In this document: one piece after another, positions 1 through 10,218 of the stretch | Numbering within the stretch: position 1 is the first letter of the stretch | Layout: every line of letters begins with the position of its first letter | Assembly: GCA_026225235.1 (NCBI GenBank) | Contig: JAMFSK010000187.1 | Coordinates: 1 to 58,997 of the forward strand | Source of the DNA: Burkholderiales bacterium | GTDB taxonomy: Bacteria > Pseudomonadota > Gammaproteobacteria > Burkholderiales > Burkholderiaceae | Direction: 5' to 3' | Length of the DNA: 58,997 nt | The notes under the pieces: model-generated | Seen by the model: only the letters and a program-made list of their open reading frames with translations | Database searches by the model: none | What the model was told of the DNA's origin: nothing | Position numbers and translations under genes: made by a program

Positions 1-1093
1 CTGCGAGGCCATTCGAGCCCGCGATCGCTACGGGTTCGCGGTCCCAGCGGCTGGTCGCGACGATAGCAAGGGCGAAGGCCCAGATGCCGATCCAGATGTC
101 GCGGCCAACGACCTTCATCAGCGTGAACGCTTGCAGCGCCGCTTCGGGCGAGCCGGCGATGGCTGAATCGCCATGCTTCGCGAGGTCGCCGTACGCCTGC
201 GCCGCCGCGATGCCGGCTGCATCGGCAAACTCGGAGGTGCCGATCCATGCGCCCGCGACGCCGGTCGGCAGGCCAAGCCAGCGCGACAGGAAAGGCAGTA
301 CGAAGATCATCACGATCGCCCAGAGAATGACGAGGGTGATCGAGACCGATGCATGTTCACGCTTCGCACGGACCGCACCGGCGATCGCGATCGACGCCGA
401 CACGCCGCAGACTGCGCCACCGACGCCTAGCACGGCGGCGAAACGCGGCTCGAGGCCGAACGCGCGCGCAGCCCAGAAGATCACCCCGAACGTCACGAGC
501 GAGACGATGCTCGCCTGCACGACTGCTACCGGGCCGGCCCAGACCAGCAGGGTAAACGGGAGGGTCGCGCCGAGCAGGATGATGCCGACCTTGATGTAGT
601 ACTCGACCCGAAAGCCGGCGCTCAGCCATTCAGGCAGGCGGAATACGTTCGAAATCAACAGGCCGAGCACGAGCGCCACCAAGGGGGGCTCGAGGTTGTA
701 CTTCGATGCGCTGGTCCACGCGCCGAGTTCGAAGATGAGCACGGAGACGACGAATAGCACCAGGAAGGAGGCCAGGAAGTGCCCCACGCGTTGGCCGAGA
801 ATCGCCAGACTCACACCGAACAGAACGGCCCAGACGAGAAACAGCGCGATGTATTGGGGGAGTTTGTGGGCGAGGTCGGCCAGCGCGTCGGCCGGTGCAC
901 TCCACTTTGCCGGTGCGACCGCCAGCCATTTGATGCTGCTCCCCGAGGCGAACAGCCCATAGGCCAGGACCACAATGGCCAGTGCAATCCAGATTGCCCA
1001 CCAGTCTTCTTTCGCTACCAGGCCGCGCCAGAAGCCTGGCCGGCCGTCGCCCTCACGCGCCGGCGCGCCGAGATTCGAATGGGTATTGCTCAT
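1..1093 (-). CDS. YeiH/UPF0324-family putative sulfate exporter (partial, C-terminus outside window)
   Basis: The minus strand is open without a stop from an ATG at 1093 to the window edge, about 364 codons. The product is very hydrophobic, with about nine predicted membrane segments after a short hydrophilic N-terminus (residues 1-22). The segments VGIILLGATLPFTLLVWAG and GVGGAVCGVSASIAIAGAVR match the YeiH/UPF0324 family, whose GGAVCG[VA]SA signature sits mid-protein. The family is annotated as putative anion (sulfate or sulfonate-linked) exporter; substrate here is inferred only from family. The tail beyond position 1 is missing, so full length and downstream partners cannot be judged. Upstream, 1094-1348 holds no gene I can support and separates it from priA. 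Confidence 0.75.
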   Translation of the reverse strand, partial: MSNTHSNLGAPAREGDGRPGFWRGLVAKEDWWAIWIALAIVVLAYGLFASGSSIKWLAVAPAKWSAPADALADLAHKLPQYIALFLVWAVLFGVSLAILGQRVGHFLASFLVLFVVSVLIFELGAWTSASKYNLEPPLVALVLGLLISNVFRLPEWLSAGFRVEYYIKVGIILLGATLPFTLLVWAGPVAVVQASIVSLVTFGVIFWAARAFGLEPRFAAVLGVGGAVCGVSASIAIAGAVRAKREHASVSITLVILWAIVMIFVLPFLSRWLGLPTGVAGAWIGTSEFADAAGIAAAQAYGDLAKHGDSAIAGSPEAALQAFTLMKVVGRDIWIGIWAFALAIVATSRWDREPVAIAGSNGLA

Positions 1094-1348
1094 TGTTTTC
1101 GTCCCCTGTCGATGGACAAGCGCCCCGGATGAACGTCGTGTGTGTGTTATTGCGCCAGCTGTCGCGGCACATGGGACGCTCGCTGCGCTTGATTATCGAT
1201 GGCGCGTGGAAGGCGCCGAACGAAGCAATCGTGATATCCATATAGCCAATCGAAAGGATCGGCGGCCTTGGGTGTTGGCTTCGGGTGTCGGCACGGATGT
1301 CGGCGTCAACCTGAACGTCTGCATGGATCGCGGCCGGTGTATCAGCGC

Positions 1349-3754
<2,406 letters not shown>

Positions 3755-4195
3755 AGCGCGCCTCTGCTTCGCGGGCGGTCAAGTCCCGCTTCGGTCGTCC
3801 GGCGGGCAATGAACTTAAAGTGAAACATCAGGTTCAACGCTAAGTTTTGGATTCGCCACGGGTTTTCCGTGTGCTCGCCCAGCCTGTGGATAACTCTGTT
3901 GAAAAACCGCCGCGCCGTGCCGCGCAGCAAGCGCTGCCCGGCTCCGCAGCGATTTTAGACGCTCCTGGGTGCGGCAATTAACTTCTTATAAATCAATAAT
4001 TTGAAAAAAATACATGAAGAAGACACGGCGACCCGCATGAGTTTCAACCGATGCCGCGCTGCAATGTCGCCAGTGTGTATAACTTGCATCTTGACAAAGC
4101 CGGAACGCAACGCCCGCGCCCTTCTTCGGCGTCCATCGTAAGGCAAGGGTAATACCAGTGGCGTGCGACGCAGCATCCCTTAGCGGGCCCGTGAT
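3755..4195. other. priA-hemE intergenic region with a single DnaA box
   Basis: No convincing gene is present in these 441 bp. A perfect DnaA box (TGTGGATAA) lies at 3885-3893, followed by an AT-richer stretch around 3975-4020. A 73-codon minus-strand reading frame at 3955-4176 lacks coding character. Confidence 0.5.
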
Positions 4196-5308
4196 TTACG
4201 GGCGAATCGCACGACTGTGGCGATGCACCTCGTCGACCAGCGCGACCACGCTTTCAATCGGGGTGAATTGATTGATTCCGTGACCGAGATTGAATACATG
4301 GCCGGGGTGATTGCCAAACGAGTCAAGCACGGTGCGCACCTGTGCGCGGACGGCGTCGGGCGGCGCGAACAACACGTGCGGATCGAGGTTCCCTTGCAAG
4401 GCGACGCGGCCACCCACTTGCTCCCGAGCTTTCTGGAGATTCACGGTCCAGTCGACCCCGAGCGCGTCGGCGCCGCTATCGGCCAACTCGTCGAGCCAGA
4501 GTCCGCCCCCCTTGGTGAAGGCAATCACGGGCACCTGCTCGCCATCGTGTTCGCGCTTCAAAGCGCCGATCACCTTCTTCATATAAGCGAGCGAGAACGT
4601 CTGGAACGCGCCATCAGCGAGCGCGCCGCCCCACGAATCGAAAATCATCACGGCCTGCGCGCCGGCTTCGATCTGGGCATTCAGATAAGCAGCCACCGCC
4701 TGCGCATTGATGTCCAGAATCCGGTGTAGCAGGTCGGGGCGGCTGTAGAGCATCGACTTGATGGTGCGGAAATCCGCCGAGCCCGCCCCTTCGACCATAT
4801 AGCACGCAAGCGTCCACGGGCTGCCCGAGAAGCCGATCAGCGGCACGCGCTGATGCCCGGCCGGGTCGACGAGCGCGCGGCGGATCTGCGCCACGGCGTC
4901 GGTCACGTAGCGTAGCGAGGTCTCGATCGAGGGCACCGCGAGCCGGGCCACATCGGCCTCGGTGCGGACCGGATGCGCGAAGCGCGGTCCTTCGCCAGCC
5001 TCGAACGAGAGGCCGAGGCCCATCGCGTCGGGGATCGTCAGAATGTCGGAGAACAGGATCGCAGCGTCGAGTGGAAAGCGCTCGAGCGGCTGCAGCGTGA
5101 CTTCCGTCGCGAAATCCGGGTTCTGCGCGAGATCGAGAAAACTGCCCGCCTTCGCGCGTGTCGCCTGGTATTCGGGCAAATAGCGGCCCGCCTGTCGCAT
5201 CAGCCAGACCGGCGTGTAGTCAGTCGGCTGGCGGCGCAAAGCGCGCAGAAACGTATCGTTGGAAAGCTTCGTGGCCACGGCGGGATCTGGCAAAGGGCAA
5301 ACGCGCAT
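4196..5308 (-). CDS. hemE: Uroporphyrinogen decarboxylase
   Basis: HemE removes the four acetate carboxyls of uroporphyrinogen III to give coproporphyrinogen III in heme synthesis. The family hallmarks are present: N-terminal PVWLMRQAGRYLPEY with the substrate-binding Arg, then FPLDAAILFSDILTIPDAMG with the catalytic Asp, GFSGSPWTLACYM, and the C-terminal GNLDP and NLGHG motifs. The 370 residues are close to the usual 355-365. ATG at 5308 is taken as start. An in-frame GTG at 5278 would align better with the usual N-terminus but has no visible ribosome site. It sits between priA and a divergently transcribed PheC-like gene. Confidence 0.96.
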   Translation of the reverse strand: MRVCPLPDPAVATKLSNDTFLRALRRQPTDYTPVWLMRQAGRYLPEYQATRAKAGSFLDLAQNPDFATEVTLQPLERFPLDAAILFSDILTIPDAMGLGLSFEAGEGPRFAHPVRTEADVARLAVPSIETSLRYVTDAVAQIRRALVDPAGHQRVPLIGFSGSPWTLACYMVEGAGSADFRTIKSMLYSRPDLLHRILDINAQAVAAYLNAQIEAGAQAVMIFDSWGGALADGAFQTFSLAYMKKVIGALKREHDGEQVPVIAFTKGGGLWLDELADSGADALGVDWTVNLQKAREQVGGRVALQGNLDPHVLFAPPDAVRAQVRTVLDSFGNHPGHVFNLGHGINQFTPIESVVALVDEVHRHSRAIRP

Positions 5309-5488
5309 TCTACCGGAGCCTCGGTGGGCGACCTCGCGACATAGGTCGAACGGCAGAGTGTCGGCTCTCGCTTCGGATCCTTATCATCCAGCTATACGTT
5401 CTTCGACGATGCGCCGGCCCCGCGGGCTGGGGCGCGGATGTCTTCAGACCGTTTTTCCTGATCGCTCCGTTCACCTTATTCCACTGCC

Positions 5489-6298
5489 ATGACTCGATCT
5501 TTTTCAATGCTCTTGCTCGCCGCTACGCGGTGGTTCGGCACGCTCTGCCTTGCGCTCGTCACCTCCAGCGGACCGGCGCTCGCCGATGCACCACCCGCCT
5601 CCCGGCTCGACACCGTTATGGCGAGCGGTGTGCTACGTGCCTGCACGACAGGCGACTACAAACCCTATTCGTTCCTGCGTTCCGACGGCGGGTATGAGGG
5701 CATCGATATCGAACTCACCGAATCGCTCGCCCGGTCATTGGGCGTCAAGGCGCAGTTCGTCAAGACGACCTGGCCGAACTTGCTTAGCGATTTCAACCAG
5801 CAATGCGATATCGCGGTCGGCGGGGTATCGACTTCACTCGAGCGGCAAAAGCACGCGGCTTTTTCGACCCCCTACCTCGTCGATGGCAAGACGCCCATCA
5901 CGCGATGCGATGCGGTGAGCCGCTACCCCACGCTGGCCGCACTCGACCAGCCTTCCGTGCGTGTCATCGTGAACCCGGGCGGCACCAATGAGAAGTTTGC
6001 GCGGCAAAACCTGACCCATGCGACGGTCACCGTCTTTCCGGATAACGTGACGATCTTCAAGGAGATCGTTGAGGGGCGCGCCGACGTCATGATCACGGAT
6101 GGATCGGAGACGCTGCTCCAACACAAGCTGAATCCGAGCCTCTGCCCGGTCAACCCTGACCAGCCGCTTCAGTACGGCGAAAAAGCGATCTTGCTGCCGC
6201 GCGGCGACGTCGTGTTTCAACAGTACGTCGACCAGTGGCTCCATCTCGCGCGGTCGACCGGGGAATTCCAGAAAATCGTCGACGCTTGGCTCAAGTAA
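5489..6298 (+). CDS. Periplasmic cyclohexadienyl dehydratase-like (PheC family) solute-binding-fold protein
   Basis: The 269-residue product begins with a signal peptide (cleavage likely after ALA at residue 32) and has the solute-binding protein fold. Motifs match PheC: R50 followed by CTTGDYKPYSF (52-62), TWPNLLSDF, ERQK-FSTPYLVDGKTPI and NPGGTNEKFARQN (162-174). PheC converts prephenate or arogenate to phenylpyruvate or phenylalanine in the periplasm. It also resembles polar amino-acid binding proteins, but the R-x-CTTGDYKP plus NPGGTNEK pair favours the dehydratase branch. No permease or ATPase genes adjoin, which also argues against a transporter role. The gene is single, divergent from hemE and convergent with the hydrolase, separated from it by 15 bp. 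Confidence 0.75.
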   Translation: MTRSFSMLLLAATRWFGTLCLALVTSSGPALADAPPASRLDTVMASGVLRACTTGDYKPYSFLRSDGGYEGIDIELTESLARSLGVKAQFVKTTWPNLLSDFNQQCDIAVGGVSTSLERQKHAAFSTPYLVDGKTPITRCDAVSRYPTLAALDQPSVRVIVNPGGTNEKFARQNLTHATVTVFPDNVTIFKEIVEGRADVMITDGSETLLQHKLNPSLCPVNPDQPLQYGEKAILLPRGDVVFQQYVDQWLHLARSTGEFQKIVDAWLK

Positions 6299-6313
6299 GC
6301 GAAGGGGAGCGGC

Positions 6314-7273
6314 TCAGAGCATCTCGCGCAGCGCCAGCGCGGCCGAACGCATCCAGTCACGTGCCGCGTTCGAGACATGCTGGAGGCGTGCGAAACCATG
6401 CGTCATATCGCCCGCCTCAATCAGTTCGACGTCGCCCCCGTGCTGCTCAAGAAAGTGCGCGTATTGGGCGCCTTCGTCGCGCAGCGGGTCGTGGCCGGCC
6501 ACCATGACAACCGCGTCGGCCGGCACGTAGTCGGGAATCGATGCACTCAGATTCACGCGGGGATCGGCGAGCCACTCGGCGCTCGCCCCTTCGACCGTGA
6601 CGGGCTCACCGAGAAAGGCGCTCCAGTACCAGATCATGTCGTCGCGCGTGAGCACCGGGCCGCCCGCGAAACGCGTGTAGCTCGGCGTGTCAAACCGAGG
6701 CGCAGCAACGGGATAGAACAGGAGTTGGGCCTTGACGAGTCCCGGCACCTTGATATTCGCGGCACGCTCGGCATAGGTCGCCAGATAGGCTCCGGCGCTG
6801 TCGCCCGCCACCGCAAGGGTGCGCAGCGACAGATTCAGCCGGAGGCGCTGCTCGGCAAACCAAAGCACGGCTTGCTCTGCATCGTCGTTCAGTGCGGGAA
6901 ACGGGTTTTCAGGCGCCAGGCGGTAGTCGATCGACGCAACGGCGACCTGCGCATCTGAAGCCAGTTGAGCCGCGACCGGTTCATGCGTATCGAGGTCGCC
7001 CACCACCCAGCCGCCACCATGAAAGTAGACGACCAGCGGCAATGCCTCGTCGATGTTCACGGGGCGATATAGACGTGCCTTAAGCGTGCGCCCTTCGAGC
7101 GGGACGTCGATTGCTTGCATCGACACGCCGGGAACCGCGGGCGGCGCAAAGCGGGCAGCGACCTCGCGGGTGCGCGCGCGCCGGCTCGCCGCGTCGTTTG
7201 CGCCCAGCGGCGGAAACGCGGCAGAGACTTGCGAATAGTAAGCGGTGAGTTGCGGGTCAACGTTCAAGGCCAT
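6314..7273 (-). CDS. Alpha/beta hydrolase, hormone-sensitive-lipase-type esterase
   Basis: The 319-residue product carries the family IV lipase/esterase signature: HGGGW oxyanion-hole motif at 85-89, nucleophile S159 in GDSAG, acid D262 in GHDPLRDEG and H292 in MTHGF. Length and absence of a signal peptide suggest a cytoplasmic carboxylesterase acting on short-chain esters. Natural substrate cannot be told from sequence. The gene is monocistronic and convergent with the PheC-like gene. The 540 bp upstream to the small open frame at 7816 has no recognisable gene. Confidence 0.88.
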   Translation of the reverse strand: MALNVDPQLTAYYSQVSAAFPPLGANDAASRRARTREVAARFAPPAVPGVSMQAIDVPLEGRTLKARLYRPVNIDEALPLVVYFHGGGWVVGDLDTHEPVAAQLASDAQVAVASIDYRLAPENPFPALNDDAEQAVLWFAEQRLRLNLSLRTLAVAGDSAGAYLATYAERAANIKVPGLVKAQLLFYPVAAPRFDTPSYTRFAGGPVLTRDDMIWYWSAFLGEPVTVEGASAEWLADPRVNLSASIPDYVPADAVVMVAGHDPLRDEGAQYAHFLEQHGGDVELIEAGDMTHGFARLQHVSNAARDWMRSAALALREML

Positions 7274-7798
7274 TCCTCGGTTCTAGCTCAGGACAATGCG
7301 TTCGGCGGCGCAGATCGCGACGGCACCACGCGTGCTGCTGCATTTTATGCATTTGCTGGAAAACGCGCGGGCTAGCGGTCGGGACGAGATCGCGGACATG
7401 CCGACGCACGAGCCCGTGAGAGGGATGTCGCCACTGCAGCGGCCGGCCGCATTTGAGCCGCCTTTTGGGGTGGTTGCCCCGCGTCGAGCGCAGTCCATGT
7501 GCGTCGATCTCATCCAAACAAGGCGGACTCAACTGAAAGCGGCATTAACCCCCGCCTATTGCACGCAAAATCACTTTGCACCCTACCTGTCCAATGCCTT
7601 ACAACCGTTCCAATCGGTAGACTGACATCGACTAAACATCGCGATAAAATCCCTCAAACCCACGCTTGAAAATGCGTCATAAATGCCCGAAAGCCTTACT
7701 GGGTGGGGGTTACAACCTGAAACACTTTGTTACGCCCACCTCTAATGAATTGAACCACAATGCCTTCAACGGTATCTGCACGGATGTGTATCGCTGGG

Positions 7799-7820
7799 TA
7801 TGACGTGAGCGGACGTCATA
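7799..7820. repeat. Perfect inverted repeat TATGACGT-N6-ACGTCATA
   Basis: Eight-base arms flank a 6-base loop. It overlaps the end of the small minus-strand open frame (stop at 7816-7818). There is no T-run, so it looks more like a protein-binding operator than a terminator. Function unknown. Confidence 0.45.
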
Positions 7821-7947
7821 TTGCGCCGGTCGGTCGGTTCGCCGAAGCCCTCTCTTGAGGGGCATCCTTGCAGGGGCCGTTCGCAGCAGGAAAAGGCTTT
7901 TGATTTTCTTGCTGTGTGACCAAGTACTGAAACACGGTACCCACCAT
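7816..7947 (-). CDS. Possible small protein (43 residues), unidentified
   Basis: An ATG at 7945-7947 is preceded at four bases by a strong ribosome site (AGGAG), and the frame runs 43 codons to TGA. The peptide starts MVGTVFQYLVTQQENQK and ends in a polar, Ala/Pro/Arg-rich tail with one Cys. No signal peptide or membrane segment is seen. It lies downstream of the acyl-CoA ligase on the same strand, beyond a strong hairpin. I do not recognise the sequence. The case rests on the ribosome site alone, so it could be a chance frame in a leader or small RNA. Confidence 0.3.
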   Translation of the reverse strand: MVGTVFQYLVTQQENQKPFPAANGPCKDAPQERASANRPTGAI

Positions 7948-7985
7948 TGGTCTCCTCGCGCTAACCCCGTAGCGTGTGGTTTTTA

Positions 7986-8013
7986 GCGGGCCATATAAGG
8001 CCCGCTTTTTTTC
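7986..8013 (+). terminator. Intrinsic terminator-like hairpin with T-run on the plus strand
   Basis: GCGGGCC, a 6-base loop ATATAA and GGCCCGC are followed by seven T residues on the plus strand. On the minus strand the same hairpin follows the acyl-CoA ligase gene but is trailed by TAAAAACC rather than a T-run. No plus-strand gene lies upstream in 7274-7985, so what it terminates is unexplained. Confidence 0.6.
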
Positions 8014-8047
8014 GTCCAGAGTTTCTGCAACGACCCGGTTTTTCGCC

Positions 8048-9793
8048 TCACGCGGTCCTCGGTTCACCCAATCCCAGCTCTTCGATCATCCGCTCACGCA
8101 TCATGAATTTTTGCGCCTTGCCGGTCACGGTCATTGGTATCGACTCGACAAAGCGGATATGACGCGGCACCTTGAAGTGAGCGATCTGGCCGCGACAAAA
8201 GTCGCGAACCGTATCTTCACTCAATGTGCGTCCCGCTTTCGGGACAATCCATGCACAGACCTCTTCGCCGAAGCGCGCATCAGGCACGCCGAAGACTTGC
8301 ACCGACTCCACATCCGGATGCCGGAACAGAAACTCCTCAATCTCGCGCGGATAGATGTTCTCTCCACCACGAATCAGCATGTCCTTCAAGCGTCCGACGA
8401 TATTGCAGTAGCCCTCGTCGTCGAGCGTGGCGAGGTCGCCGGTCTGCATCCAACCGTCGACGATCGTCGAGCGCGATTTCGCTTCATCACCCCAATAGCC
8501 GAGCATCACCGAGTAGCCACGCGTCCATAGCTCACCGATTTCACCCACGCGCACGACTGCTCCATCGCCGTCGACGAGCTTGACCTCGAGATGGGGCTGA
8601 ACCCGGCCGACCGTCGTCACACGTTTTTCAAGGGGATCCGTCGTCGAGCTTTGAAACGAGACGGGGCTGGTCTCCGTCATGCCGTACGCGATTGTGACTT
8701 CGCTCATATGCATCTGCGTCACGACGCGCTTCATCGTTTCAATCGGACAAGGCGACCCCGCCATGATGCCCGTGCGCAGGGAACTCAAATCGAAACTCGC
8801 GAACGCCGGGTGCTCCAGTTCGGCGATGAACATCGTCGGCACGCCGTGCAGTCCGGTGCAGCGTTCGTCGTTGACAGCCTGCAACGTCGACGCCGGGTCG
8901 AATGCCTCGCCCGGGAATACCATCTGTGCGCCAGTCGAGACACAGGCCAGTACACCGAGCACCATGCCGAAACAGTGATAGAACGGCACAGGGATGCACA
9001 ATGAATCAAGCTCACTCAGGCGCATGGCCTTGGCAATGAAGCGACCGTTGTTGACGATGCTGCGATGCGCGAGGGTGGCGCCCTTTGGATTGCCCGTCGT
9101 GCCGCTCGTGAACTGGACATTGACGGGTTCAAGTCGATCCAGCGTACCTTCGATGCTCGCCAGCTCAGCGCGGCCGTCGCGATCCATCGCCCGGGCACCG
9201 AGGGTGAGGACGTCGCGGTAGGCGCGCATGCCTGCGACGTCGCCCTCACCCATATGAATGATGTATTCGAGGGCCGGCACCCGTTCGCTGTGAAGCGGAC
9301 CATCGTCGTGTCCGCGCACGACGAGTTCGGGCATCAACGTCGCGAGCATCTCCAGATAGTCGGAGTTCTTAAAGCGATGCGCCGTGATCAATGCACGGCA
9401 CCCGACTTTATTGAGTGCGTACTCCAGTTCGTAAAGCCGATAGGCGGGATTGATGTTGACGAGAATGGCGCCAATGCGCGCGGTGGCGAATTGCGTCACG
9501 AGCCACTCGACGCGATTAGGTGACCAGATGGCGACGCGGTCACCCTTGACCAGGCCGAGCGCACGCAGACCCAGTGCGAGCATATCGACCATCGCATCGA
9601 ACTCCCGCCAGTTCCAGCGAATCGACGGTTCACGAAAGACGACCGCGGGCCGCTGCGGATAACGGTGAGCCGTGTCGCGCAACAACGCGCCGACGGTCGC
9701 TTCAGACAAGGGCTCGGCAGTCGATCCGCGCACATACGACTCGCCGCCGAGAGGCGCGATCAGCGCCTCTACCGTCTGCACAGCCTCAGTCAT
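8048..9793 (-). CDS. AMP-binding acyl-CoA synthetase (medium/long-chain fatty acid-CoA ligase type)
   Basis: An ANL-superfamily adenylate-forming enzyme that would activate a carboxylic acid to acyl-AMP and then acyl-CoA. Motifs in order are P-loop FTSGTTGNPKGA, YGMTETSP (A5), GWMQTGDLA (A7), GRLKDMLIRGGENIYP (A8 hinge) and the catalytic lysine motif GKAQKFMMRE near the C-terminus. The start chosen is ATG 9793 because GAGGAG stands seven bases upstream; an in-frame start at 9871 would add 26 Arg-rich residues. At 581 residues it fits the fatty-acyl-CoA ligase branch seen widely in Burkholderia. Substrate chain length cannot be set from sequence. It stands alone, with a divergent DUF6600 gene 425 bp away. 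Confidence 0.9.
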   Translation of the reverse strand: MTEAVQTVEALIAPLGGESYVRGSTAEPLSEATVGALLRDTAHRYPQRPAVVFREPSIRWNWREFDAMVDMLALGLRALGLVKGDRVAIWSPNRVEWLVTQFATARIGAILVNINPAYRLYELEYALNKVGCRALITAHRFKNSDYLEMLATLMPELVVRGHDDGPLHSERVPALEYIIHMGEGDVAGMRAYRDVLTLGARAMDRDGRAELASIEGTLDRLEPVNVQFTSGTTGNPKGATLAHRSIVNNGRFIAKAMRLSELDSLCIPVPFYHCFGMVLGVLACVSTGAQMVFPGEAFDPASTLQAVNDERCTGLHGVPTMFIAELEHPAFASFDLSSLRTGIMAGSPCPIETMKRVVTQMHMSEVTIAYGMTETSPVSFQSSTTDPLEKRVTTVGRVQPHLEVKLVDGDGAVVRVGEIGELWTRGYSVMLGYWGDEAKSRSTIVDGWMQTGDLATLDDEGYCNIVGRLKDMLIRGGENIYPREIEEFLFRHPDVESVQVFGVPDARFGEEVCAWIVPKAGRTLSEDTVRDFCRGQIAHFKVPRHIRFVESIPMTVTGKAQKFMMRERMIEELGLGEPRTA

Positions 9794-10218
9794 TGCAAAG
9801 CTCCTCTTCAATCGGTACGGGACCGCAAAAACATTCCTATCCGCGCGTCGCCGCCTTGGCGCGGGCGCCACGCGTTGTCGCTGGCCTCTGCGGTCTCATT
9901 GGACGCAGTTGGACACACGGGCATGCCGCGTGCTCGATTCTGGGCAGTTGCGGGTGTCGAAGGTATTCCGTCAAACCCTGCTTTTTCCCCGACAATGAGC
10001 GCCCCGTGTGAACGCCCCTCATAGCGAGCCGATCGGCCAAAGGTGTGCCTCACAGGGATCTTTTATTTAGTTACCGTGCGAATTGAATTGCAGTCGAATC
10101 TTTTCATACTCAGTTACAACCGCGTTCAAACGGGTTACAGAGTTCGTCATCTTGAAATGAACATGCAGCGTTACCCTATCCATGTCCGAGTAACGGATGG
10201 CGGCGACCAGGAGAGAAA
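9794..10218. other. Divergent intergenic region between acyl-CoA ligase and DUF6600 gene
   Basis: No gene is supported. A weak sigma70-like pair for the plus strand is TTGAAT at 10083-10088 and CATACT at 10105-10110 (16-bp spacer, four of six matches each). A clear ribosome site, AGGAGAG, lies just before the DUF6600 start. Confidence 0.3.

Noticed and set aside
7816..7985. 6S RNA, tmRNA or SRP RNA as explanation for the hairpin-terminated block
   Set aside because: None of the conserved core sequences of these RNAs could be recognised.
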